The position numbers were made by a program, and so were the translations under genes. From Pseudoxanthomonas mexicana (GTDB lineage: Bacteria; Pseudomonadota; Gammaproteobacteria; Xanthomonadales; Xanthomonadaceae), in NCBI RefSeq assembly GCF_010093385.1, contig NZ_PDWV01000019.1, positions 1 through 64,000 of the forward strand: 64,000 nucleotides of DNA. The letters run 5' to 3'. Shown in pieces: positions 18,648-26,118 of this stretch; positions within the stretch are counted from its first letter, which is position 1; each line of letters opens with the position of its first letter. The notes beneath the pieces were generated by a model, which saw only the letters and a program-made list of their open reading frames with translations, made no database searches and was not told the DNA's origin.

Positions 18648-18672
18648 CCCCCACGCCGGATTGGCGTGGGGG
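18648..18672 (-). promoter_or_regulatory. hairpin overlapping the ribosome site of the glycine-zipper gene
   Basis: On the minus strand CCCCCACGCC, loop AATCC and GGCGTGGGGG form a perfect 10-bp stem. The next bases are AG, so the Shine-Dalgarno GGGAG (8 bases before the ATG) lies largely inside the 3' arm. There is no T-run after the hairpin, which argues against a terminator for the upstream hydrolase gene. A translational control element is possible. Confidence 0.5.
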
Positions 18673-18707
18673 CATGCTCGGCCGATGCGAGTGAAACACG
18701 GCTGAAC

Positions 18708-19403
18708 TCAGCCGGCTTTCGCGGCCCGGTTTAGCCATTCGACAGCTTGCGCGGCGATGCCAGCCGCTTCGCGCCCCAGCAACGGCCCGACATGCGAACC
18801 TGAAACCGTTTGCAGCACGTCCGCGTCCCACGCCTCGGCCATGGCGCGCGTGATCGACGGTGGCACGTCATCGTCATGTGCGGACGCCACGCACAACATC
18901 GGGCATGCGGAACGTTCCGTCGCGACACCGCGCCAGGCCTCGCGCAGCACCGCACCGGATTCGTCGCGCCAGTGGCGGAACGCAAACAGCGTCGTCGCGT
19001 CGTCCGCATCGGGCATTGCTTCGCGCGTACCGCTCAGACGGGCAGCGCGCCGCCACGGCACCACATCCGGCCAGTCGCGCGTCGGCATGTCCACGTGCCA
19101 CGGCACCGGAGGCAACGGATTCACCAGCACCACCGCATCCGCGCCCTCGGCGGCATCCAGCGCCAGCAATCCGCCCAGGCTTGCACCGACCAGCACGCGC
19201 GGCCGCGGCAATGCCGCCAGCGCCGCGCGCACCTGCGCCTGATAATCCTGCAGACGCGTGGCCGCCACGTCGCCGCGCACAGGCACGAGGTCGGGGGCCG
19301 CCACCCGGAAGCCCGCCGTCTCGAACACGCCACGCCACACGTTCCATTCCCAGCCGCCACCGCCCGCACCATGCACGAGCAGCGCGGCGCGCGAACGCGT
19401 CAA
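18708..19403 (-). CDS. alpha/beta hydrolase
   Basis: 231 residues from a TTG at 19403 that overlaps the OsmC stop; GGAGG lies 9 bases upstream, inside the osmC-like gene. Oxyanion motif HGAGGG is at 11-16, the nucleophile elbow GASLGG puts the serine at S75, and the acid and histidine are likely in ASAHDDDVP and SGSHVGPLL. It fits small serine hydrolases of the RBBP9/alpha-beta type. The TTG start and overlap imply translational coupling with the OsmC protein. The substrate is unknown. The longer frame to 19805 is a shadow of the OsmC gene. Confidence 0.82.
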   Translation of the reverse strand: MTRSRAALLVHGAGGGGWEWNVWRGVFETAGFRVAAPDLVPVRGDVAATRLQDYQAQVRAALAALPRPRVLVGASLGGLLALDAAEGADAVVLVNPLPPVPWHVDMPTRDWPDVVPWRRAARLSGTREAMPDADDATTLFAFRHWRDESGAVLREAWRGVATERSACPMLCVASAHDDDVPPSITRAMAEAWDADVLQTVSGSHVGPLLGREAAGIAAQAVEWLNRAAKAG

Positions 19404-19834
19404 AGCAGGGTCGCCTCCAGCGACACCGGCACCGACAGCGCGCGCGAGATCACACAGCCCGCCTTGGCCTGCTGGGCGATCTCCTCGAACTGTGCCGCAT
19501 TGATTCCCGGCACGCTGGCCGAGACGGTCAGCTTGATCGCGGTGATCGTCGGGCCCGGATCCATGCCCGGCTCCATCGTCGCCTCGGCGCGCGCCTGCAG
19601 CTTGTCGGGCGTGAAGCCCGCCTTGCCCAGCACCGCCGACAGCGCCATGGTGAAGCAGCCGGCATGCGCGACCGCCAGCAGTTCCTCCGGGTTGGTGCCC
19701 TTCTCGTCGCCGAAGCGGGTCTTGAACGAGTAGTTCTGGCCTTCGAACAGGCCGCTCTGCGGCGTGCTGAGGCTGCCCTTGCCGGACTGCAGGTCGCCGG
19801 CCCACACCGCATCGGCGTAACGCTTCAAAGCCAT
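19400..19834 (-). CDS. OsmC family peroxiredoxin-like protein
   Basis: 144 residues, full length for OsmC. The two redox cysteines are C60 (AVAHAGCFTMAL) and C127 (QQAKAGCVISRAL), with the conserved NPEELLAVAHAGCF block. OsmC/Ohr proteins reduce organic hydroperoxides in the cytoplasm using thiols. The pattern fits OsmC proper better than Ohr, although this is a judgement by eye. It forms a two-gene unit with the hydrolase that overlaps its stop codon. No OhrR-type regulator is adjacent. Confidence 0.9.
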   Translation of the reverse strand: MALKRYADAVWAGDLQSGKGSLSTPQSGLFEGQNYSFKTRFGDEKGTNPEELLAVAHAGCFTMALSAVLGKAGFTPDKLQARAEATMEPGMDPGPTITAIKLTVSASVPGINAAQFEEIAQQAKAGCVISRALSVPVSLEATLL

Positions 19835-20039
19835 GGTCGTACTCCTCGGGTCAGGGGAAACGCAGGGTACACCGTCGGATGTTCACGCCATGTACCGCAG
19901 TGCGACTTGACCCCTCCACCCCCGCACGCCGATGCTGACCGCCCGCCATGACCGCCCGCCGAGCGCCACGCTCACGGGACGCGCTCTGCCCGGACAGCCA
20001 TGACGGCCCTTCGACCCAACCTACGGGAGGAACGGCCTC

Positions 20040-22085
20040 ATGTCGTACAGCACGCAACAGATCCGCAACGTGGCCCTGGCAGGCCACCCCGGCGCCGGCA
20101 AAACAACACTCTTCGAAGCCCTGCTGCATGCCGGCGGCGCCCTCCAGGTGGCAGGCACCATCGAACGCGGCACCACCGTGTCCGATCACGATCCCCTCGA
20201 GAAGAGCCGCGGCCACTCCATCGATACCGCCATCGCCAGCACCGACCACGGCGGCATGCACGTCAACCTGATCGACACGCCGGGGTATCCGGAATTCCGC
20301 GGTCCGGCACTGTCGGCCCTTTCCGCGGTGGAAACCGCCCTGATCGTGGTCGACGCCGACCAGGGCGTCGCGCATGGCACGCGCCGCCTCATGGAACGCG
20401 CCGCCCAACGTCACCTGTGCCGCGCCATCGTCATCAACAAGATCGACCATGAAGGCGCCGACTGCGCCGGCGTGCTGGCGGCGCTGCGCGAGGAGTTCGG
20501 CCCCGAAGTGCTGCCGCTCAACCTGCCCGCCGACGGCGGCAAGGCGGTCATCGACTGCTTCCGGCAATCCACCGGCGTCTCCGACCTGGGCGATGTGGCC
20601 GACTGGCACCAGAAGATCATCGACCAGGTGGTGGAGATCAACGAGACCGTGATGGAACATTACCTGGACCTGGGCGAAGGCGGACTGTCCGGCGAGGAAC
20701 TGCACGACGCGTTCGAGCAGTGCCTGCGCGAGGGCCATCTGGTACCGGTGTGCTTCGCATCGGCACGCACGGGCGTGGGCGTCAAGGAACTGCTGGACGT
20801 GGCCGAGCGCCTGTTCCCCAATCCGGCCGAAGCCAACCCGCCCCCGTTCGTGAAGCTCAACGGCACCGGCCCGCAACCCATCGAGGCCGTGCCCGATGCG
20901 CGCGCGCATGTCATCGCCGATGTCTTCAAGATCGTCAACGACCCGTTCGTCGGCAAGCTGGGCATCTTCCGCGTGTACCAGGGCACGCTGAAGAAGGACT
21001 CGCAGCTGTTCGTCGACGACGGCAAGAAGCCCTTCAAGGTGGGCCACCTGTTCAAGCTCAGGGGCAAGGACCACATGGAGATCGAACAGGCCATCCCCGG
21101 CGACATCGCCGCGGTGGCCAAGGTGGAGGACCTGCACTTCGACGCCGTGCTGCACGACAGCCACGACGAGGACCACATCCACCTGGCCCCGATCGATTTT
21201 CCCAAGCCCATGTTCGGCCTGGCCATCGAGGCCGCCAGCAAGGGCCAGGAACAGAAATTGTCCATCGCCCTGCAGAAGCTGGCAGAGGAGGATCCCGCCT
21301 TCGTGGTCGAACACCAGCCCGAATTGAACGAGACCGTGATCCGCGGCCTGTCCGACCTGCACCTGCGGGTCATGCTGGAGCGGTTGAAGGAGCGCCACGG
21401 CGTGGAGGTGAAGACGCGGCCGCCGCGCATCGCCTACCGCGAGACCGTCGCGGCGAAGGCCGAGGGCCACCATCGCCACAAAAAGCAGACCGGCGGCGCC
21501 GGCCAGTTCGGCGAAGTGGCGCTGCGCATCGAGCCGCTGCCGCGTGGCGCCGGCTTCGAATTCGTCGACGAGGTGAAGGGCGGCACCATCCCCGGGCAGT
21601 TCCTGCCGGCGGTGGAGAAAGGCGTGCGCCAGGTACTGTCGGCGGGGGCGGGCGCCGGCTATCCGCTGCAGGACCTGCGGGTGATCGTCCATGACGGCAA
21701 GCACCATCCGGTGGACAGCAAGGAGGTGGCCTTCGTCGCCGCCGGCAAGAAGGCGTTCCTCGATGCCATCGCCAAGGCCAGGCCGCTGGTGCTCGAGCCG
21801 GTGGTGGACCTGGAAGTGGCGGTACCGGAAGCGCAGGTCGGCGACATCACCGGCAACCTCGCCGGCAAGCGCGCACGCATCAACGGCACCGACACCGTGC
21901 ACGGCGAGATCCTGGTGAAGGCGCAGGTTCCCCTGGCGGAACTCGAAGGCTATGCCGCGGAACTGAAATCGATGACCGCCGGCCGGGGTCGCTACAGCCT
22001 GGATTTCAGCCATTACGAGCCCGTTCCACCGGCAGTGCAGCAGCGGCTGATGGAGGCCTACCGGCCACGGCACGACGAGGACTGA
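20040..22085 (+). CDS. elongation factor G-like translational GTPase (EF-G paralogue)
   Basis: 681 residues, near full EF-G length. G1 is GHPGAGKT (15-22), G3 DTPG (79-82) and G4 NKID (133-136). Domain II, the QTGGAGQFGEVALRIEPL block of domain IV and a C-terminal DFSHYEPVP (domain V) are present. The G2 element reads SRGHSID instead of the RGITI of canonical EF-G, so this is one of the divergent second EF-G copies rather than the str-operon factor. No ribosomal genes are adjacent. GGGAGGAA precedes the ATG. A role in ribosome recycling or stress translation is inference. Confidence 0.88.
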   Translation: MSYSTQQIRNVALAGHPGAGKTTLFEALLHAGGALQVAGTIERGTTVSDHDPLEKSRGHSIDTAIASTDHGGMHVNLIDTPGYPEFRGPALSALSAVETALIVVDADQGVAHGTRRLMERAAQRHLCRAIVINKIDHEGADCAGVLAALREEFGPEVLPLNLPADGGKAVIDCFRQSTGVSDLGDVADWHQKIIDQVVEINETVMEHYLDLGEGGLSGEELHDAFEQCLREGHLVPVCFASARTGVGVKELLDVAERLFPNPAEANPPPFVKLNGTGPQPIEAVPDARAHVIADVFKIVNDPFVGKLGIFRVYQGTLKKDSQLFVDDGKKPFKVGHLFKLRGKDHMEIEQAIPGDIAAVAKVEDLHFDAVLHDSHDEDHIHLAPIDFPKPMFGLAIEAASKGQEQKLSIALQKLAEEDPAFVVEHQPELNETVIRGLSDLHLRVMLERLKERHGVEVKTRPPRIAYRETVAAKAEGHHRHKKQTGGAGQFGEVALRIEPLPRGAGFEFVDEVKGGTIPGQFLPAVEKGVRQVLSAGAGAGYPLQDLRVIVHDGKHHPVDSKEVAFVAAGKKAFLDAIAKARPLVLEPVVDLEVAVPEAQVGDITGNLAGKRARINGTDTVHGEILVKAQVPLAELEGYAAELKSMTAGRGRYSLDFSHYEPVPPAVQQRLMEAYRPRHDED

Positions 22086-22250
22086 GCCGCGCCGCGGGGT
22101 GCGGCGTCCTGTCGCGGTGCAGCGCGATGGATGCCGCATCCGGTGCATGATCGTCCGCCGTTTCGGTCGCGGCGCCGGCGATTTCCGACGTGCGGCGGAG
22201 GCGAAACAAGAAAAAACCGAAAAAAAAGGCGTTTTGGGGCCTTTACGCTC

Positions 22251-22279
22251 TTGGCGCCGCCAGTTCTTTGCCCTACATT
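22251..22279 (+). promoter_or_regulatory. sigma-70 type promoter of the HU-like gene
   Basis: TTGGCG (22251-22256), a 17-base spacer and TACATT (22274-22279) match a standard housekeeping promoter. A-rich runs at 22206-22228 upstream could act as an UP element. The implied leader before the ATG at 22338 is about 50 bases. Confidence 0.55.
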
Positions 22280-22337
22280 TCGCATGCCGACGCGATCGGC
22301 CCGATTACCCAACCACTCGACCGTAGAGACAGGACAC

Positions 22338-22736
22338 ATGGCAAAGAGCACCAAGAAGGCCGCGCCGAAGAAGGCCGCCAAGAAAGCTGCACCGAAGGCC
22401 GCCGCCAAGCCGGCCGCGCCGAAGCCAATCAAGGAAGCGCTGAGCAAGTCGGGCCTCGTCGCCCACATCGCCGAAGCCACCGCCGTGGCCGCCAAGGACG
22501 TCCGCGCCGTGCTGGCCTCGCTGGAAAGCGCCGTGCATGCGTCCATCAACAAGAAGGGCGCCGGCGCCTTCACCCTGCCGGGCCTGCTGAAGATCACCGC
22601 CGTCAACGTGCCGGCCAAGCCGAAGCGCAAGGGCATCAACCCGTTCACCAAGGAAGAGCAGTGGTTCGCCGCCAAGCCCGCCTCGGTGAAGGTCAAGGTG
22701 CGTCCGCTGAAGAAGCTGAAGGACGCCGCGGCCTGA
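22338..22736 (+). CDS. HU family DNA-binding protein with a lysine/alanine-rich N-terminal tail
   Basis: 132 residues. Residues 1-30 are a Lys/Ala/Pro-rich tail resembling eukaryotic histone H1 C-termini. Residues 31-132 form an HU/IHF fold (KSGLVAHIAEATAVAAKDVRA; KKGAGAFTLPGLLKITAV; KPKRKGINPFTKEEQ), with the PFTKEEQ-type arm replacing the usual HU RNPQTG. This would be an abundant nucleoid protein that bends or bridges DNA. A strong promoter and a strong terminator flank the gene, consistent with a monocistronic, highly expressed unit. Tail-bearing HU variants are known in several proteobacteria. Confidence 0.9.
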   Translation: MAKSTKKAAPKKAAKKAAPKAAAKPAAPKPIKEALSKSGLVAHIAEATAVAAKDVRAVLASLESAVHASINKKGAGAFTLPGLLKITAVNVPAKPKRKGINPFTKEEQWFAAKPASVKVKVRPLKKLKDAAA

Positions 22737-22760
22737 TCGCCGCGCACCTCGTGTGACCCG

Positions 22761-22792
22761 AACGGGACGGCTTGGCCGTCCCGTTTTTTTTT
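22761..22792 (+). terminator. Rho-independent terminator of the HU-like gene
   Basis: ACGGGACGGC, loop TT and GCCGTCCCGT form a long GC-rich stem directly followed by a run of T residues (22784-22792), 25-35 bases after the HU stop. Confidence 0.92.
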
Positions 22793-22888
22793 GCCCGCCG
22801 GTACGGCCCCTGCCGGAGGTCACCCCTTGTGATCGCATGCCGCTGCCCGCAGGTCCGGAGTGTCCCTTCCGAACAAGGCGCACCACGC

Positions 22889-23956
22889 ATGAAGATCCAG
22901 GGTTTCCTCGACCACCTGCTCAAATCCTCCAGCGGCAACGGCAGCGTGCTCAATGCCGACTTCGGCAAGGGCGCCATCACCGGCGGCGCGCTGGGCCTGC
23001 TGCTGGGCAAGAACAAGACCTCGCGCAAGCTGGCCACCTATGGCGGCCTGGCGGCGATCGGCGTGATGGCCTACCGCGCCTATAACGACTACAAGCAGCA
23101 GCAGGGCGGTTTCGCGGCGGGCGCGGGACCGCAGACCGTGGACCGGCTGCCGCCGCCGCAGGCGGAACTGCACAGCCAGGCGATCCTGAAGGCGCTGGTG
23201 GCAGCCGCCAAGGCGGATGGCCATATCGACGCGCGCGAACGCGAAGTGATCGAAGGCGAGTTCTCGCGCATCGGCACCGATGGCGAACTGCAGCAGTGGC
23301 TGCACGCCGAACTCGAGAAGCCGCTGGACCCGGCGGAAGTCGCGCGCGCCGGCAGCACACCGGAGATCGCCGCGGAGATGTACCTGGCCAGCCTGATGGT
23401 GGCCGACGAGCAGAATTTCATGGAACGCGCCTATCTGGACGAGCTGGCTAAGCAACTGCGGCTCGAGCCATCGCTGAAGGCGCAGTTGGAGCGCCAGCTG
23501 GCGCAGCCACAGCCGCCGGCACTGCCCTGCCCCGCCACATGCGGCCTGCCGCGCGCCGCGGGCGACGCATCGCCTGGTGGTTGCTCACGCTGTCATTGCT
23601 CGGCCTCCTGCTCGCATGGGCATGGAGCCGACCGTTCATGGCGTCGCCGCGCATGTGGTGGGACATCTCGCGCGCATCGCCGCCCGACGCCTTGCCGGTA
23701 CCGGTGGACGGCGTGCGTGCGCGGCAGATCGCCGACACGTTCGGCGCGCCACGCGGTGCGGACCGCACGCATCAGGGCGTGGACATCTTCGCCGCGCGCG
23801 GCACGCCCGTGCGCAGCGCCACGCGCGGTATCGTCGTCGCCATCCGCGACAGCGGCCTGGGGGGCCGCCAGGTGTGGGTCCTGGGACCGGGTCGCGAGCG
23901 GCACTACTACGCGCACCTCGACGACTGGGCGCCTGGCCTGGCCACCGGCCAGGTGA
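22889..23956 (+). CDS. TerB-like DUF533 membrane-associated protein, probable stop-codon loss
   Basis: The conserved part is residues 1 to about 213: a glycine-rich membrane stretch (GAITGGALGLLLG; LATYGGLAAIGVMAYRAY) followed by a helical TerB-like domain (ILKALVAAAKADGHIDARER; ERAYLDELAKQLRL). The family normally ends about there. Here the frame runs on for 142 more residues, entirely inside the next gene in another frame, giving 355 residues. The codon at 23528-23530 is TGC where a single change from TGA would restore a natural end 9 bases before the M23 start. Either a real stop-loss or a base-call error is likely. ATG 22889 was chosen because the domain starts there. Confidence 0.7.
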   Translation: MKIQGFLDHLLKSSSGNGSVLNADFGKGAITGGALGLLLGKNKTSRKLATYGGLAAIGVMAYRAYNDYKQQQGGFAAGAGPQTVDRLPPPQAELHSQAILKALVAAAKADGHIDAREREVIEGEFSRIGTDGELQQWLHAELEKPLDPAEVARAGSTPEIAAEMYLASLMVADEQNFMERAYLDELAKQLRLEPSLKAQLERQLAQPQPPALPCPATCGLPRAAGDASPGGCSRCHCSASCSHGHGADRSWRRRACGGTSRAHRRPTPCRYRWTACVRGRSPTRSARHAVRTARIRAWTSSPRAARPCAAPRAVSSSPSATAAWGAARCGSWDRVASGTTTRTSTTGRLAWPPAR

Positions 23957-24108
23957 TCCGCGCGGGCGACGTGCTGGGTTTCATCGGCACGTCGGGCAAT
24001 GCGCGCGGGACGCCGCCGCACCTGCACTACGGCATCTACGGCGCGCAGGGCGCCTACGATCCCCTGCCGCTGTTCCGGGCCGGCGCCACGTCCACGACCG
24101 TTCGCTGA
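23539..24108 (+). CDS. M23 family zinc peptidase, membrane-anchored
   Basis: 189 residues. An N-terminal membrane anchor (WWLLTLSLLGLLLAWAW, about 13-29) is followed by a LytM/M23 domain. The zinc ligands are in THQGVDIFAARGTPV (HxxxD) and HLHYGIYG (HxH), with HYYAHLDDW between. The domain lacks an obvious block elsewhere, so it is likely an active peptidoglycan endopeptidase acting in the periplasm. The first 418 bases are overlapped by the read-through extension of the DUF533 frame. Confidence 0.88.
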   Translation: MRPAARRGRRIAWWLLTLSLLGLLLAWAWSRPFMASPRMWWDISRASPPDALPVPVDGVRARQIADTFGAPRGADRTHQGVDIFAARGTPVRSATRGIVVAIRDSGLGGRQVWVLGPGRERHYYAHLDDWAPGLATGQVIRAGDVLGFIGTSGNARGTPPHLHYGIYGAQGAYDPLPLFRAGATSTTVR

Positions 24109-24215
24109 ACCACGCCGGCCGGCGGAACAGTCCATCACGGCGCGCCCCCTCGTTAGGGCTGCCGGGCGCGCCTATCTTGGCCATGGTCCCCACCGCGCCA
24201 CCAGCGCACGCCCCC

Positions 24216-24527
24216 ATGCCCAACGACACCCACCGCTACCGCATCACCGTCACGCCCATCGAGGACGATGGCCTGCAGTGCAATGGCCGCTGCACCATCG
24301 AATTCGAACACGCCTGCCATGACGACTGGATGCGCATTCTCGAGAACATCCAGCGCCAGCGCGGCCTCAGCGGCGACGAGCGCGCCGCGCTGGTCGTGGG
24401 CACCAAGCTGCTGAGCGGGCTGATGCTCGACCACCGCAAGGACGCCGACGACCTGTTCGCACCCCTGCGCCCGCACATGGGCGAGTTCATCCGTTCGCTG
24501 AAGGAGCGCGGTCGCGACGCCGGCTGA
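24216..24527 (+). CDS. DUF3861 family protein
   Basis: 103 residues from the ATG at 24216. The sequence HRYRITVTPIEDDGLQCNGR, the HDDWMRILENIQ block and SGLMLDHRKDADDLFAPLRP fit DUF3861, a small cytoplasmic family of unknown function. No good ribosome site is visible; an in-frame ATG at 24183 would add 11 residues. The gene is followed after 30 bases by the Cdd1-like gene in the same direction. Confidence 0.75.
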   Translation: MPNDTHRYRITVTPIEDDGLQCNGRCTIEFEHACHDDWMRILENIQRQRGLSGDERAALVVGTKLLSGLMLDHRKDADDLFAPLRPHMGEFIRSLKERGRDAG

Positions 24528-24557
24528 GCGCGACGTCGCGAGGATAACCTCCGCACG

Positions 24558-24848
24558 ATGAAGGCCCGCCATGCCGCCGAAGCCGCCACCCTCGAGGACA
24601 TCCCCAACATCGGGCCCTCCATCGCAGGCGACCTACGCGGCATCGGGATCGCCACGCCACAGGCGCTGGTGCGCCAGGACCCGTATGCCCTGTACGAACG
24701 GGTGAACGCTGCCACCGGCCAGCGCCACGACCCCTGCCTGTGCGACTGCTTCATCGCCGCCGTGCGCTTCATGGAAGGTGGCCCGGCCACGCCATGGTGG
24801 CGCTACACCGCCGAACGCAAGCGCCATTTCGCCGACCACGCCGGTTAG
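24558..24848 (+). CDS. Cdd1-like helix-hairpin-helix protein
   Basis: 96 residues. The N-terminal LEDIPNIGPSIAGDLRGIGI is a helix-hairpin-helix element. The HDPCLCDCFIAAVRFMEGGP segment and C-terminal PWWRYTAERK match the small Cdd1 (pathogenicity locus) family, often annotated as mitomycin-resistance related. The HhH suggests DNA binding or a DNA-repair link, but no function is established for this group. Confidence 0.78.
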   Translation: MKARHAAEAATLEDIPNIGPSIAGDLRGIGIATPQALVRQDPYALYERVNAATGQRHDPCLCDCFIAAVRFMEGGPATPWWRYTAERKRHFADHAG

Positions 24849-24901
24849 CGTCCGGACAGGCATGCCCGGCTATGGTGCGCCGACGCCTTCCGGAGCCTGC
24901 C

Positions 24902-25474
24902 ATGCGCCGCACCCGACGCCAGTTCTTCACCCTCGCCCTTGCCGCCGGCGCCACGCTCGCACTGGCGGGCTGCAGCACGCTCAATGCGGTCACCGGCCTG
25001 CTGGGCAACCAGATCAACTTCCCCCAGCCGCAGTTGCAGCGCTACCTCAACCAGAGCTTCCCGCGCGAGTTCGACAAGCTCGGCGGCCTGGTGTCCGCCA
25101 CACTGACCAACCCGCGCCTGAGCATTCCCACCGGCGACGACCGGCTGCGCCTGGACTTCGACATCGGCGTGAGCGCGCTGGGCGCGCGCGATGGCAGCCG
25201 CGGGCACTCCGCGCTGGCCAGCCGCCTGCGCTACGACCCTGCCACCCGTGGCCTGCATCTGGACAACCCGGAAATACTCTCCGTGGCCGTGCCCGGCGCG
25301 GGCTCGCTGATGCCCGGCGGTACCCGCCAGCTGGTCAATACCGTGCTGCAGGAGTACGCGCGCAGCGAGCCGGTCTACAGGATCGAGAGCGACGTACTGC
25401 GCCGCCTGCCGGCCAGCAAGCAGATCGGCAACCCTCAGATCGAGGATGGCCGCGTGGTCATCCCCCTGCAATGA
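24902..25474 (+). CDS. DUF1439 lipoprotein (YceB-like)
   Basis: 190 residues. The signal peptide ends in LALAGC, a lipobox placing the acylated cysteine at about residue 24. The rest is a DUF1439 domain: FPQPQLQRYLNQSFPREFDK, LTNPRLSIPTGDDRLRLDFD and SRLRYDPATRGLHLDNPEI. An RR in the first residues is probably only the n-region. It is an envelope lipoprotein of unknown function. A paralogue follows directly, sharing the LRYDPxTRGLHL motif. Confidence 0.87.
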   Translation: MRRTRRQFFTLALAAGATLALAGCSTLNAVTGLLGNQINFPQPQLQRYLNQSFPREFDKLGGLVSATLTNPRLSIPTGDDRLRLDFDIGVSALGARDGSRGHSALASRLRYDPATRGLHLDNPEILSVAVPGAGSLMPGGTRQLVNTVLQEYARSEPVYRIESDVLRRLPASKQIGNPQIEDGRVVIPLQ

Positions 25475-25485
25475 GAGGCGACACG

Positions 25486-26043
25486 ATGATGAAGCCGCTT
25501 CTGGCCCGCCTTGCGCTGCTCGCTTTCCTCGCCGCGCCCCTGCTGGCATCCGCGGCCACGCCTGCCGTACTGCGGTTCGATGCGGGACAGCTGCAGAGCG
25601 CCGCGCGCGCCGGCTTTCCGCTGGAAGAGTCGCTGCTGGAAGGCTTCGCATCGTTGACCCTGAGCGATCCCGACATCAGCATCCCGCAGCCCGGCGAGCG
25701 CGTGCACCTGCAGATGAATTACGACATCGCCCTGGCAACGGGCGAGCGCTTGGAGTACGGCAACGTAGTCGTCAGCAGCGGCCTGCGCTACGACCCCGGC
25801 ACGCGCGGCCTGCACCTGGTGGATCCGCACCTGGAACACCTGGGCTCCGCTGCGGGCGGGCGCGGCCTGCCCGGTTCGCGCGACGTACTGCAGGACCTGA
25901 TCCGCGAGTACGCCCGCACCCGCCCGCTGTACCGGTTGAGCGCCGAGGACCTCGCGCAGGTGCCCGGCACGCTGACGGCCGATTCGCTGCGGATCCGCGA
26001 CGGGCACGTGGAACTGCAGTTGCCGGTGGACGCGGCACGCTGA
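25486..26043 (+). CDS. DUF1439-like exported protein, tandem paralogue
   Basis: 185 residues from the ATG at 25486, with GAGG 8 bases upstream; in-frame ATGs at 25471 and 25489 are alternatives. The signal peptide ends ASAA and carries no lipobox cysteine, unlike the upstream copy. The core repeats the upstream pattern: LTLSDPDISIPQPGERVHLQ, SGLRYDPGTRGLHLVDPHLE and QDLIREYARTRPLYRL. It is 11 bases after the paralogue's stop, so the two are co-transcribed. One copy is membrane-tethered and one soluble in the periplasm. Confidence 0.83.
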   Translation: MMKPLLARLALLAFLAAPLLASAATPAVLRFDAGQLQSAARAGFPLEESLLEGFASLTLSDPDISIPQPGERVHLQMNYDIALATGERLEYGNVVVSSGLRYDPGTRGLHLVDPHLEHLGSAAGGRGLPGSRDVLQDLIREYARTRPLYRLSAEDLAQVPGTLTADSLRIRDGHVELQLPVDAAR

Positions 26044-26118
26044 GCCCGGCGCCGCTCTACGGCGCCAGGCCGTTCGATGGCCAGGCGCGTGGCATTGCCT
26101 GGCCGCCGGGCGGTGCCG

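Noticed and set aside
18648-18672. Terminator of the alpha/beta hydrolase gene
   Set aside because: No T-run follows the stem on the minus strand, and its arm contains the next gene's ribosome site.
19851-22148. 765-codon minus-strand frame
   Set aside because: Antisense to the EF-G-like gene, whose GTPase motifs are clear; composition of the translation is not protein-like.
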